Shown piece after piece: positions 16,256-24,438 of a stretch of DNA of 64,000 nucleotides; position 1 is the first letter of the stretch; each line of letters starts with the position of its first letter. Made by a program: the position numbers and the translations under genes. Under the pieces are notes generated by a model. It saw only the letters and a list, made by a program, of their open reading frames with translations, ran no database searches and was not told the DNA's origin. The stretch is from Vreelandella halophila (GTDB lineage: Bacteria > Pseudomonadota > Gammaproteobacteria > Pseudomonadales > Oleiphilaceae): the NCBI RefSeq assembly GCF_019903425.1, contig NZ_JACHUZ010000013.1, positions 1,334,285 through 1,398,284 of the forward strand, given 5' to 3'.

Positions 16256-17068
16256 CTATTCCTCAGCCCACGAAGGCTTCCGCTTCTGCATAAACGCCAT
16301 GGTCCCTTCCTGCCCTTCGTCGCCGCGTACCGCACCGGCAAAGTCCCGGGCCGCTTTGTCGAGCAGTGAGTCCAGCGGTTCCGACTCCACCGACAAGAGA
16401 AGTTCCTTGGTCATCCGCGACGCCCCCGGTGCACAATGCCGAATCCGCTCCAGTACCTGCCCCAGCTTCTGATCCAGCTCCTCACCGGACTTGGCAAAAT
16501 CATGCACCACGCCGAGCCAGAACGCCTCACTCCCATCAAACCGGTGCCCCGTCAAAGCCAGCCGCCGCGCCCGCGTCAGGCCAATGCGCCGCACCACAAA
16601 AGGCGCAATCTGGGCCGGCGTAATCCCCAGCGTCGTCTCCGGCAGCCCGAACTTCGCACTCTCCAGGCACAGGGCCACATCCGACACACAGGCCAGCCCG
16701 AAACCACCACCCATCACGGCGCCTTCCAGCACCGCCACCGTCGTCTGCGGCGCCGATTCCACTTCCGTCAGCAGGTGCCCGAAGGCCCGGTTCAGCTCGA
16801 AGATCGGATCCTCGCTGTCACCCGCCTGCTCATTGCGGGCCGCCGCCATGTCCTTCACATCGCCGCCGGCGCAGAAGTGCCCACCGGCGCCACGGAGTAC
16901 CACAGCGCGCACGCCCTGATCCTCGCGGATCGCCCCGAACACGGTACGAAGCTCATGCACCATGGACAGGCTCATGGCGTTGCGGCTGTCCGGGCGGTTC
17001 AGCGTCACATGGAGGATGGCGCCGGCGTTCTCCAGCGTCAGCGTCTTGCACTCGGGCAGGGAGGCCAT
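16256..17068 (-). CDS. atuE: AtuE: isohexenylglutaconyl-CoA hydratase (crotonase family)
   Basis: A 270-aa enoyl-CoA hydratase/isomerase. Motifs are RNAMSLSM, the oxyanion region GAGGHFCAGGDVKDM, GGGFGLACVSD and the catalytic glutamate in LPETTLGITP. The first crotonase glutamate is replaced by glycine in GGGFGLA. It would hydrate isohexenylglutaconyl-CoA, the product of geranyl-CoA carboxylation. AAGGAG precedes the ATG at 17068, which overlaps the atuD stop as TGATG. A long in-frame extension to 17203 is an artefact of the overlapping atuD frame. Confidence 0.9.
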   Translation of the reverse strand: MASLPECKTLTLENAGAILHVTLNRPDSRNAMSLSMVHELRTVFGAIREDQGVRAVVLRGAGGHFCAGGDVKDMAAARNEQAGDSEDPIFELNRAFGHLLTEVESAPQTTVAVLEGAVMGGGFGLACVSDVALCLESAKFGLPETTLGITPAQIAPFVVRRIGLTRARRLALTGHRFDGSEAFWLGVVHDFAKSGEELDQKLGQVLERIRHCAPGASRMTKELLLSVESEPLDSLLDKAARDFAGAVRGDEGQEGTMAFMQKRKPSWAEE

Positions 17069-18234
17069 CAGGAATCTCCTTTCTGCTTGCCGGGCAGGGT
17101 GCCCATGAGTTTGCAGATGATGCCGAGCATGATCTCGTCGGCACCGCCGCCCACCGAGACCAGGCGAACGTCGCGATAGGCGCGCGAGACCGGGTTGTCC
17201 CACATGTAGCCGTTGCCGCCCCAGTACTGCAGGCAGGCATCGGTGACCTCGCGGCCGAGACGGCCGGCCTTGAGCTTGGCCATGGAGGCGAGCTGGGTGA
17301 CGTCCTTCTGGGCCACGTGCAGTTCGCAGGCCTGGTAGGTGAGGGCGCGCAGGGCCTCGATCTCTGTCTGGAGCTCGGCCATGCGGAAATGGATCGACTG
17401 GTTGTTGATCAGCGGCTGGCCGAAGGTCTCGCGCTCGCGGCAGTAGTCGATGGTTTTATCGACACAGCCCTCGAGTGCCTTGATGACGTTGGCGGCACCC
17501 CAGAGGCGCTCCTCCTGGAACTGCAGCATCTGCATCATGAAGCCGGTGCCCTCGGCGCCGATGCGGTTGCGCTTGGGCACGCGCACGTCGTCGAAGAAGA
17601 CCTGGGCGGTCTCGGAGGAACGCATGCCGAGCTTGTCCAGGTGGGGCGCGATGCTGATGCCGGGGATGTCCATGGGGACGATGATCAGGCTCTTGTTCTT
17701 GTGGGGCTTGTCGTCGCTGGTGTTGGCGAGCAGGCAGATGAAGTCGGCGCTGGGCGAGTTGGTGATCCACATCTTGTGGCCGTTGATGATGTAGTCATCG
17801 CCATCGGATTTCGCCGTGGTCTTCATGCCGGCCACGTCGGAACCCGCGCCGACCTCGCTGACGCCGATGCACCCGACTTTTTCGCCCGTGATGGAAGGCC
17901 GCAGGAATTCCTCTTTCTGCTCGTGGGAGCCGAAACGGGCCAGGGCCGGTGTACACATGTCGGTCTGGACGCCGATGGACAGGGGTACGCCGCCGGCGGC
18001 GGCGATGCCGAATTCTTCGGCGGCGACGAGGTTGTAGCTGTAGTCGAGGCCCATGCCGCCGTATTCCTCGGGTTTCTGGATGCCGAGGAGGCCGAGGTCG
18101 CCGAGTTTTCTGAAGATCTCGTGGATGGGGTAGCGGCCGTCGCGTTCCCATTCGTCGCAGTTGGGGTTGATTTCGTTTTCGACGAAATCGCGAACGGTTT
18201 TTCTGAGGGCCTGGTGTTCTTCGGTGAATTGCAT
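17068..18234 (-). CDS. atuD: AtuD: citronellyl-CoA dehydrogenase (acyl-CoA dehydrogenase family)
   Basis: A 388-aa FAD-dependent acyl-CoA dehydrogenase, expected to desaturate citronellyl-CoA to geranyl-CoA. Typical blocks are IGVSEVGAGSDVAGMKT, KMWITNSPSAD and the C-terminal YWGGNGYMWDNPVSRAYRDVR. At the place where medium-chain enzymes have the catalytic Glu (YEGT) this protein reads VGGGA. The base is probably Glu242 in FQEERL, as in isovaleryl-CoA and long-chain dehydrogenases, which suits a branched substrate. The start at 18234 removes a 42-residue non-homologous extension that runs into hairpin element 3. Confidence 0.9.
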   Translation of the reverse strand: MQFTEEHQALRKTVRDFVENEINPNCDEWERDGRYPIHEIFRKLGDLGLLGIQKPEEYGGMGLDYSYNLVAAEEFGIAAAGGVPLSIGVQTDMCTPALARFGSHEQKEEFLRPSITGEKVGCIGVSEVGAGSDVAGMKTTAKSDGDDYIINGHKMWITNSPSADFICLLANTSDDKPHKNKSLIIVPMDIPGISIAPHLDKLGMRSSETAQVFFDDVRVPKRNRIGAEGTGFMMQMLQFQEERLWGAANVIKALEGCVDKTIDYCRERETFGQPLINNQSIHFRMAELQTEIEALRALTYQACELHVAQKDVTQLASMAKLKAGRLGREVTDACLQYWGGNGYMWDNPVSRAYRDVRLVSVGGGADEIMLGIICKLMGTLPGKQKGDS

Positions 18235-18554
18235 TTTGTTCTGGCCTCTGTCTCTAGATTGGTTGTTTTGTGCCGGGCTCTGAAGTGGGGGAGTCTTTAC
18301 GGGACCGCTGTGAACCCTTTTCAGCTGCGCTGTCCTGCTCCGCTGAAAAGTCCAGGGCATACTTCCTGTATGCCCGTTTGCGCTCAGTCGCGCAAACCCA
18401 TGGGCGCTGGCGCGATGACATCCCTGTCATCGAGCCTCCCGGAAAGACTCCCCCACTCCAGAGCCATCCTGTCTCGTGGGTGACGCCGTCACGAAGCTCT
18501 GTAGGAGCGAGCCCTGCTCGCGATTTTCTGGGTGATCGCTTGCGGGGCAAGCTC
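18235..18554. other. atuC-atuD gap filled by repeats
   Basis: This 320-bp gap within the atu operon holds hairpin element 3 (18276-18465) and a REP pair (18499-18560). No gene is seen. The minus-strand transcript would cross both structures. Confidence 0.8.
18276..18465. repeat. Hairpin element 3 (subfamily B, long form)
   Basis: A 190-bp element. Arms 18276-18304 and 18437-18465 pair over 29 bp with two mismatches. The inner stem equivalent to GGGTTTACA/TGTAAACCC of element 1 reads GGGCATAC/GTATGCCC, a compensated change, and the next stem is GTTTGCGC/GCGCAAAC with a different loop. Near the right end are GGGCGCTGGCGC and GATGACA/TGTCATC, the subfamily B signature. Confidence 0.88.
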
Positions 18555-18560
18555 CTACAG
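18499..18560. repeat. REP pair (Pseudomonas type) overlapping the atuC stop
   Basis: CTGTAGGAGC (18499-18508) and GCTCCTACAG (18551-18560) form the ends of a REP-type element with inner GAGC/GCTC stems (GAGCGAGCCCTGCTCGCGA). The right arm contains the atuC stop codon (18555-18557, TAG on the minus strand). GTAGGAGC REPs of this kind are mobilised by RAYT transposases in Pseudomonas; no RAYT gene is in the window. Confidence 0.85.
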
Positions 18561-20171
18561 GCGAGCCACGCCAAAGCTGTTGGATTGCAGTTTCCGTTCA
18601 TCACCTTCCTGGCAGATTGCCAGGGCTTCGCCCACGACCCGGCGTGTGTCCCTCGGGTCAATCAGCCCGTCGTCCCAGAGCCGGGCGGTGCCGAAGAGGG
18701 AGTGGGAGCCGTCGTTGAGTTTCTTGGCGGTGGATTGTTCCAGCACGTCGAGTTGCTGTGGGTCGGGTTCGACGCCGTTCTTGCGTTGTTTTTCCTCGGT
18801 CACGATCCGCATGACCTTGCCCGCCTGGGCACTGCCCATGACGGCGGTGCGGCTGTTGGGCCAGGCGAAGATGAAGCGGGGGTCGAGGCCGCGGCCGCAC
18901 ATGGCGTAGTTGCCGGCGCCGTAGGAGCCGCCGACGACCACCGCGATGCGCGGTACCCGGGCGTTGGTGACGGCCTGGATCATCTTGGAGCCGTGCTTGA
19001 TGATGCCGTTCTGTTCCGAGTCCGTGCCGACCATGAAGCCGGTGGTGTTGTGCAGGAACAGCAGCGGTGTTTGGGACTGGTCGCAGAGCTGGATAAACTG
19101 GGCGGCCTTGGCGGCGCCGTTGGGGGTGATGGGGCCGTTGTTTCCGATGATGCCCACGGAGCGGCCATAGATCTCGATCCAGCCGCAGACGGTCTGGCTG
19201 TCGAAGTCGTTCTTGAAGTCCAGGAAGCGCGAGCCGTCCGCGATGCGGGCGAGGATTTCGCGCACGTCATAGGGCTTTCGGCTGTCGGCGGGGATGACGC
19301 CGGGAAGTTCATCCGGGCTGTGTAGTGGTTCATCCCATGTTTGGGAACCGTGTTCCGGCAGTGTCTTGTTCCAGTCCAGCGACGCCATGATCTCGCGGGC
19401 CTGGCGCACGCCGTCGGCATCGTTCTCGGCCAGGTACTCGGCGGTGCCGGCGACCTCACTGTGCATTTCGGCGCCGCCGAGTTCCTCATCGGTGGCGATC
19501 TCGCCGGTGGCGGCCTTGAGCAGGGGCGGGCCGGCGAGGAACATCTTGGCCTGGCCGCGCACCACGATCACGTAATCGGACAGGCCTGGCTGGTAGGCGC
19601 CCCCGGCGGTGGCATTGCCGTGGACGACGGTGATCTGGGGGATGCCGGCGGCGGACATCCGGGCCTGGTTGGCGAAGCCCCGGGCGCCGGGGACGAAGAT
19701 GTCCGTGGCGTAGTTGAGGTTGGCGCCGCCGCTTTCCGACAGCGAAATCACCGGGAGGTTGTTCTCCATGGCAATTTCCTGGGCGCGCAGGGTCTTGTCG
19801 AGCCCGGCGGGGGTGATGGTGCCGCCCTTGATGGCGCTGTTGCTGGCGGAGACCATCACGCGGGCGCCGCCCACGTACCCGATGCCGCAGATCATGCCGC
19901 CGCCGGCCATGGAGCCGTCCTTGTCGTCGTGCATCTTATAGCCGGCCAGCGGGCAGATTTCGAGGAAGGGGCTGCCGCGATCCAGGAGCAGGCTGATCCG
20001 GTCCCGGGGCAGGAGCTTGTTCTTCTGGTTGAACTTCTCCCGGGCTTCTTCCGCCTTGTCGCGCACCAGCCGCTCAACGCTGCGAAAAGTCTCGATCTCG
20101 GCCTGCATGGCCTCGGCGTTCTCGGCGAACTCCGGGCTGTTGGGGTCAACCGTGGATTCAATTACCTGCAT
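18555..20171 (-). CDS. atuC: AtuC: geranyl-CoA carboxylase beta subunit (carboxyltransferase)
   Basis: A 538-aa acyl-CoA carboxyltransferase that moves CO2 from the biotin of AtuF to geranyl-CoA. It shows the N half (LLPRDRISLLLDRGSPFLEI, SASNSAIKGGTITP) and the C half (GIIGNNGPITPNGAAKAAQFIQLCDQ, VVVGGSYGAGNYAMCGR, FAWPNSRTAVMG). The subunit class is also that of LiuB. GAGGA precedes the ATG, and the stop of atuB lies only 5 bp upstream, so atuB and atuC are coupled. Its stop codon falls inside a REP arm. Confidence 0.9.
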   Translation of the reverse strand: MQVIESTVDPNSPEFAENAEAMQAEIETFRSVERLVRDKAEEAREKFNQKNKLLPRDRISLLLDRGSPFLEICPLAGYKMHDDKDGSMAGGGMICGIGYVGGARVMVSASNSAIKGGTITPAGLDKTLRAQEIAMENNLPVISLSESGGANLNYATDIFVPGARGFANQARMSAAGIPQITVVHGNATAGGAYQPGLSDYVIVVRGQAKMFLAGPPLLKAATGEIATDEELGGAEMHSEVAGTAEYLAENDADGVRQAREIMASLDWNKTLPEHGSQTWDEPLHSPDELPGVIPADSRKPYDVREILARIADGSRFLDFKNDFDSQTVCGWIEIYGRSVGIIGNNGPITPNGAAKAAQFIQLCDQSQTPLLFLHNTTGFMVGTDSEQNGIIKHGSKMIQAVTNARVPRIAVVVGGSYGAGNYAMCGRGLDPRFIFAWPNSRTAVMGSAQAGKVMRIVTEEKQRKNGVEPDPQQLDVLEQSTAKKLNDGSHSLFGTARLWDDGLIDPRDTRRVVGEALAICQEGDERKLQSNSFGVARL

Positions 20172-20176
20172 GGCAG

Positions 20177-21049
20177 TCAGTCCTCGTCGTCCTGGAGTAC
20201 CCGGGGCGTGACGGCCCGGTGGAAGCCGTTGAAGGCTTCATTGTTTTTCGCTTTTGGCAGGGGCCAGACACTCCCGCCCTGGGAGGCACCGCCGTCGATG
20301 CGCAGGGTGTCGCCGGAGATGAAGCGGGAGCCGGGGGAGAGCAGGAAGCAGATGGCGCTGCTGACCTCGGCTTCGGTGCCGATGCGCTTGCAGGGCACGG
20401 CGTCGCGCAGGCCGCGGATCCAGGACTTCATGCTGTCCGGGTAGCTGTCCATGCCGCTGGAGGCGATCCAGCCCGGTGCCACGGCATTGACCCGCACCCC
20501 GGAAGCACCCCATTCCACGGCGGCGGTCTGGGTGAAGTTCACCATCCCGGCGCGTGCAGCCCCGGAGTGCCCCATGCCGGGCATGCCACCCCACATGTCG
20601 GCGACGATGTTGACGATGGCGCCGCCGGTCTTCGTCATGCTCTGGTTGTAGACTTCGCGGGAGACGAGGAAGCCGCCGGTCAGGTTGGTGCGCACGACGG
20701 TTTCCCAGCCTTTCTGGTTGATGCCGGCCAGCGGCGAGGGGAACTGGCCGCCGGCATTGTTGACCAGGCCGTGGATGGGGCCATGATCCTGGATGATGCT
20801 TTCGATCACCGGTTTGACGGCGTCTTCGTCACGGATGTCGCAGCTGTAGGGGTGGGCGGAGCCGCCGTCTTCTTTGATCTCGTCGGCGACAGCCTGGACC
20901 TTTTCGAGCTTGCGGCCGATGAGGATGACGTTGGCGCCCAGCGCGGCCAGTTCATGGGCGGTGCAACGTCCGATGCCGGAGCCGCCGCCGGTGACGATGA
21001 TAGTCTGGTTCTTGAACAGGCCTTCTTTGAATACTGATTGGTAGCTCAT
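20177..21049 (-). CDS. atuB: AtuB: SDR-family oxidoreductase lacking the usual Tyr/Lys pair
   Basis: A 290-aa SDR with the dinucleotide motif TGGGSGIG and NNAGGQ. At the catalytic position the usual YxxxK reads SGAAR, i.e. serine and arginine. Loss of the tyrosine is known from 2,4-dienoyl-CoA reductase-type SDRs, which this protein resembles (HSGAARAGMVNFTQ). Its step in the atu pathway is not known to me; acting on an enoyl- or dienoyl-CoA would fit. The ATG at 21049 is used. The gap to atuA is 446 bp and filled by repeats. Confidence 0.87.
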   Translation of the reverse strand: MSYQSVFKEGLFKNQTIIVTGGGSGIGRCTAHELAALGANVILIGRKLEKVQAVADEIKEDGGSAHPYSCDIRDEDAVKPVIESIIQDHGPIHGLVNNAGGQFPSPLAGINQKGWETVVRTNLTGGFLVSREVYNQSMTKTGGAIVNIVADMWGGMPGMGHSGAARAGMVNFTQTAAVEWGASGVRVNAVAPGWIASSGMDSYPDSMKSWIRGLRDAVPCKRIGTEAEVSSAICFLLSPGSRFISGDTLRIDGGASQGGSVWPLPKAKNNEAFNGFHRAVTPRVLQDDED

Positions 21050-21092
21050 TGGGTATTGGAGTCCTCGTCCCAAGCTTGGTTGTTTTTTGCAG

Positions 21093-21203
21093 GCCCCGCT
21101 GCGGGGGACCCCTTTTCAGGACCGCTGTAAACCCATCCATGGGCGCTGGCGCGGCGGCGTCCTGCCGCCGAGCCTCCTGAAAAGGGGTCCCCCACATCGG
21201 GGC
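21093..21203. repeat. Hairpin element 4 (subfamily B, short form)
   Basis: A 111-bp element. Arms 21093-21121 and 21175-21203 pair over 29 bp with two mismatches; the arm ends in CAGGA/TCCTG instead of CGGGA/TCCCG. The interior has ACCGCTGTAAACCC, CCATGGGCGCTGGCGC and a CGGCGG/CCGCCG stem in place of GATGACA/TGTCATC of element 3. The long inner hairpin module is missing. Confidence 0.88.
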
Positions 21204-21246
21204 TTCTGACCTTCCGGATAACGCAAACTTATCAAGCCCGGTTCTG

Positions 21247-21301
21247 TAGGAGCTTGCCTTGCAAGCGATCTGGGGAGCTATCGCGAGCAAGCTCGCTCCT
21301 A
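21247..21301. repeat. REP element (Pseudomonas type)
   Basis: TAGGAGC (21247-21253) and GCTCCTA (21295-21301) flank GCTTGCCTTGCAAGCGAT and ATCGCGAGCAAGCTCGC, i.e. two short hairpins head to head. It is of the same family as the REP at the end of atuC and is placed between hairpin elements 4 and 5. Confidence 0.82.
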
Positions 21302-21354
21302 ACTTACTTGCACCTCTTCCTCATTACCTCGGTTGCGTTACCGCTGATCTCGCA

Positions 21355-21464
21355 GCGCCGCAGTGGGGAGTGCTTTCCGGGAGGCTCGATGGCAGGGATG
21401 CCATCGCGCCAGCGCCCAGGGATGGGTTCACAGCGGTCCCGGAAAGCACTCCCCACTGTGGCGC
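21355..21464. repeat. Hairpin element 5 (subfamily B, short form, inverted)
   Basis: A 110-bp element. Arms 21355-21382 and 21437-21464 pair over 28 bp with one G.T wobble. The interior reads GAGGCTCGATGGCA, GCGCCAGCGCCC and CACAGCGGT, the reverse complement order of elements 3 and 4, so it is inserted in the opposite orientation. Confidence 0.9.
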
Positions 21465-21495
21465 CCACGCACAGCCAACATGCCTTAACAACCGA

Positions 21496-23289
21496 TCAAG
21501 GCAACAAACCCGAAGGCACCGCAACCGGAATCTCCAACAGCTGCTGGGCAAACGCCTTCCCCTGAGGATCAATCCGAAGGCTGGCAACGCCACCGCCACC
21601 AAGGCTGTGCTTCAGCAGAAAATTCAGTCCATGGATCCCCGGCATATGCCACCGCAGCACTTCGCCTTTTTCCGGATCCAATGTATGCCCCATCCATTCA
21701 GCTACCCGCTCCGGCGTCAGCGCCGCCGCAATCCAGGGCAGGTACGCCTCGCGCCGGGCGACCACACCGATGTTGCAGTGGTCGCCCTTGTCGCCGCTGC
21801 GGCCCCAGGCCAGATCGACCAGGCGTATCTCAGTATCCGCCTTTCCGGTGGCTTCCGGAATGGACGCTTGCTCTGGTTTATTCGCGTTGTTGTAGCCGCC
21901 TTCGCTCGGAACCGTTACATCGAATGTCTCGCCGCTGAGATCCACGGAAACCGAGACCATGTCCTTCGGCACCAGGCAGGAATACAGCCGGATTTTGGGC
22001 CAGACGGTGGGGCGGCCGCCGACGATGCCGGTCAGGCCCGGGGCCATGCCGGTAGCGGCCTGGGCGATCTCGCGGGAGAACACCACCAGCGCCTTCTTGT
22101 CCGGGTGGGTGGCGCTGATCTTGATGACTACCTCGCGGGTGTCGCCACACCGCCCGTTCGGGCCGTAGGTGGCCTCGGTGCCGAGCAGTTCCACGCTGGT
22201 GTCGCTGTAGCCGTCGAAGCCCTGGTCCCGGATCAGGGCTTCGGACTTGCGCAGGATGGCGTTGGCGACAGTATCCGCCTTGCGGGCAGCGTCGATGCCG
22301 GCCAGCAGGAAGGTGACGGTGCACTTGTGGCCGTCCGGGTAGGTGCCGGCCACCTTGTAGCTGTTGGTTGGCGGCAGGCCCCGGGCGCCGGTGACGCAGA
22401 CCTGGTCGGGGCCGGTTTCCTCCAGGGTTACGCGGCTGAAGTCGCAGGCGACGTCCGGCAGGTGGTAGGCGTGCGGGTCGTCGATCTCGTAGACGAGCTG
22501 TTCCGCCACGGTGCCGAAGCTGACCTTTCCGCCGGTTTCCGGGGGCTTGGTGATGATGAAGTCGCCGTCCGGCTGCACCTCGACGATGGGGAAGCCCATG
22601 TTGTCGAAGCCGTCCATGACGGTTTCCCAGTCGGTGAAGTTGCCGCCGGTGGCGTGGGCGCCGCATTCGATCAGGTGGCCGGCGAGGCTGCCCTGGGCGA
22701 GGCGGTCGTAGTCGTCCGTGGACCAGCCGAGTTCGTGCATCAGGGGTGCGAGGACCACGGCGCTGTCCGCCACGCGGCCGGTGATGACGATGTCCGCGCC
22801 CTGTTCCAGCGCCTGCACGATGCCGGGGGCGCCGAGGTAGGCGTTAAGGCTGACCATCATGCCGGGCAGGGGAGCGCCGCTGTCGATCTCGGTGATGCCG
22901 GCCTTGGCGATTTCGCCTTTCTGCGGCATCAGGTCGTCGCCCAGCACCATGCCGATCTTCAGGTTGAGCCCCTGCTCATCCACCAGGGCCTGGAGGGCGT
23001 CACGGCAGGCCTGGGGGTTTACACCGCCGGCGTTGCTGATGACCTTGAGGCCCTGGTTGCTGATCTCCCCGAGCAGTGGGCCCATGACGGTGTCCACGAA
23101 GTCACGGGCGTAGCCCTGGCTGGGGTCCTTGAGTTTCTGGCCGGCCATGATGGACATGGTGATTTCGGCCAGGTAGTCGAAGACCAGGTAGTCCAGGTTG
23201 CCTTTTTCCACGAGCTGGCGCGCGGCGGTCTGGGTGTCGCCCCAGAAGGCGGCGGCGCAGCCGATGCGCAGGGACTGGGGGGCGCTCAT
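21496..23289 (-). CDS. atuA: AtuA: DUF1446 acyclic terpene utilisation protein
   Basis: A 597-aa protein of the AtuA/DUF1446 family, a marker of acyclic terpene catabolism whose biochemical role is not settled. Recognisable blocks are [13 protein letters not shown] at the N-terminus, [38 protein letters not shown] and the C-terminal [19 protein letters not shown] use the ATG at 23289, which has GAGGA at good spacing; an upstream ATG at 23316 has none and would almost touch the predicted transcription start. It is divergent from atuR, with a promoter and palindrome in between. Confidence 0.92.
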   Translation of the reverse strand: MSAPQSLRIGCAAAFWGDTQTAARQLVEKGNLDYLVFDYLAEITMSIMAGQKLKDPSQGYARDFVDTVMGPLLGEISNQGLKVISNAGGVNPQACRDALQALVDEQGLNLKIGMVLGDDLMPQKGEIAKAGITEIDSGAPLPGMMVSLNAYLGAPGIVQALEQGADIVITGRVADSAVVLAPLMHELGWSTDDYDRLAQGSLAGHLIECGAHATGGNFTDWETVMDGFDNMGFPIVEVQPDGDFIITKPPETGGKVSFGTVAEQLVYEIDDPHAYHLPDVACDFSRVTLEETGPDQVCVTGARGLPPTNSYKVAGTYPDGHKCTVTFLLAGIDAARKADTVANAILRKSEALIRDQGFDGYSDTSVELLGTEATYGPNGRCGDTREVVIKISATHPDKKALVVFSREIAQAATGMAPGLTGIVGGRPTVWPKIRLYSCLVPKDMVSVSVDLSGETFDVTVPSEGGYNNANKPEQASIPEATGKADTEIRLVDLAWGRSGDKGDHCNIGVVARREAYLPWIAAALTPERVAEWMGHTLDPEKGEVLRWHMPGIHGLNFLLKHSLGGGGVASLRIDPQGKAFAQQLLEIPVAVPSGLLP

Positions 23290-23327
23290 GGTGGTGGTCC
23301 TCTGTGTGCTTGCCATTGGTTCGATTG

Positions 23328-23357
23328 AATATACCTAGCAAGCGCTTGGTTTGTAAA
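23328..23357 (-). promoter_or_regulatory. Predicted atuA promoter with operator palindrome in the spacer
   Basis: On the minus strand TTTACA (23357-23352) and TATATT (23333-23328) are separated by 18 bp, each one base off the sigma-70 consensus. The spacer contains the perfect 10-bp palindrome CAAGCGCTTG (23339-23348). A repressor bound there would block polymerase. AtuR, encoded next to it, is the obvious candidate. Binding is inferred. Confidence 0.6.
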
Positions 23358-23385
23358 CTGTGCTAGTATGCTGAGTCATTGCAGG

Positions 23386-23499
23386 TGGATCGGGAGTGGG
23401 AAGGCTTCACGGGAAACGCTGTAAATACATCCTTGTACGCTTGTCTTCCGCCATCCATGGCTCCAGACATTCCCGTGAAGCCTTCCCACTCCCGATCCA
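23386..23499. repeat. Hairpin element 6 (subfamily A, short form)
   Basis: A 114-bp element in the atuR-atuA gap with perfect 29-bp arms (23386-23414 and 23471-23499). The interior AACGCTGTAAATACATCC and CTTCCGCCATCCATGGCTCC match subfamily A. It lacks the long inner module of elements 1 and 2. It lies between the atuA promoter and the atuR start, so any atuR transcript beginning near the palindrome would carry it in the leader. Confidence 0.92.
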
Positions 23500-23579
23500 T
23501 CCGGATTCCTTGCTGTCCGCAGCTGCTAGAATTTCCGGACCTGTACTCAATGACTTGCAACTGACGCCGGAGCCGCACT

Positions 23580-24185
23580 TTGCTGACCGAAGACCCCGCA
23601 CCTTCTCCAAGCTTTACCGACCCGGAATCCCCAAGAGGCCGTCTCCTCCGTCAGGCTGCCCACCTGTTCCGGGACAAAGGGTATGAGCGCACCACAGTCC
23701 GGGATCTGGCCTCCGCGGTCGGCATCCAGTCCGGGAGCATCTTTCATCATTTCCGCACCAAGGAGGAGATCCTCAAAGCGGTGATGAGGGAGGCGATTCT
23801 GGTCAACACAGGCCGTATGCGCTCACGCCTCGAGGCGGTTGCGGATACGCGTGAGGCGGTGCGTGCCCTGGTTCAGTGCGAGCTTGAGTCAATCAACGGT
23901 GAGACCGGCGAGGCCATGGCGGTGCTGGTGTACGAGTGGCGGAGCCTGTCGGAGGCCAGTCAGGCGGAGATCCTGGAGCTCCGGGAGGTCTACGAGGGAA
24001 TCTGGCTGGAGACGCTGACCCGTGCCCGGAGCGAAGGGCTGATCCAGGCGGAACCGTTCATCCTGCGCCGGTTCCTGACCGGAGCACTCAGCTGGACCAT
24101 TACCTGGTACCGGCCCGAGGGGGATATGACCATTGATGACCTCGCAGGCCATGTGATGGCGATGCTGAAAATCCCTGCTTCCTGA
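23580..24185 (+). CDS. atuR: AtuR: TetR-family repressor of the atu cluster
   Basis: A 201-aa TetR-type regulator. The N-terminal helix-turn-helix is clear (YERTTVRDLASAVGIQSGSIFHHFRTKEEIL, residues 36-66), followed by a helical ligand domain. The start is TTG at 23580: a stop codon lies six codons upstream in frame, and GGAG is well placed. It is divergent from atuA and corresponds in position to atuR of Pseudomonas, which represses the cluster until a terpene-derived CoA ester is present. The effector here is inferred from context. Confidence 0.88.
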   Translation: MLTEDPAPSPSFTDPESPRGRLLRQAAHLFRDKGYERTTVRDLASAVGIQSGSIFHHFRTKEEILKAVMREAILVNTGRMRSRLEAVADTREAVRALVQCELESINGETGEAMAVLVYEWRSLSEASQAEILELREVYEGIWLETLTRARSEGLIQAEPFILRRFLTGALSWTITWYRPEGDMTIDDLAGHVMAMLKIPAS

Positions 24186-24438
24186 AGCTTCTTTCCAGAC
24201 GATTCTGCACTTCCCGGACCCTTGATAGACCCTGGTCAGGCCGTTGTTACCTGCGGTTACTCGCTGTAACGACATCACAGGCTTGCCATTTCGGCCGTTG
24301 CATCCTCCCCGAGACTGCCGTTTCATGACTGCCTTGACGATCATCAAGCTTTAAAGGGCCCAACGGCCGCGCTTGAGGGATTGTCCGAAAGAGCTGTTGC
24401 CCCTTTCCGGGCTGCTGCAGAACAGATGGAGAGTGATC

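Larger units (their letters stand above)
21050..21495. other. atuA-atuB gap: stacked repeats
   Basis: This 446-bp gap contains hairpin element 4 (21093-21203), a REP element (21247-21301) and hairpin element 5 (21355-21464) in the opposite orientation to element 4. No coding potential is seen. It is the largest break in the atu operon. Confidence 0.85.

Noticed and set aside
11364-23289. The carboxylase cluster as a leucine/isovalerate (liu) operon
   Set aside because: Presence of the DUF1446 gene atuA, two SDR genes and the exact atuA-H order with a divergent TetR gene fit terpene utilisation; liu operons use a MerR regulator and carry HMG-CoA lyase.
21259-23328. A 689-aa open frame on the plus strand over atuA
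   Set aside because: It is an antisense shadow of atuA, composed of low-complexity A/G/V/D-rich sequence, and runs through hairpin element 5. The minus-strand product has clear family motifs.
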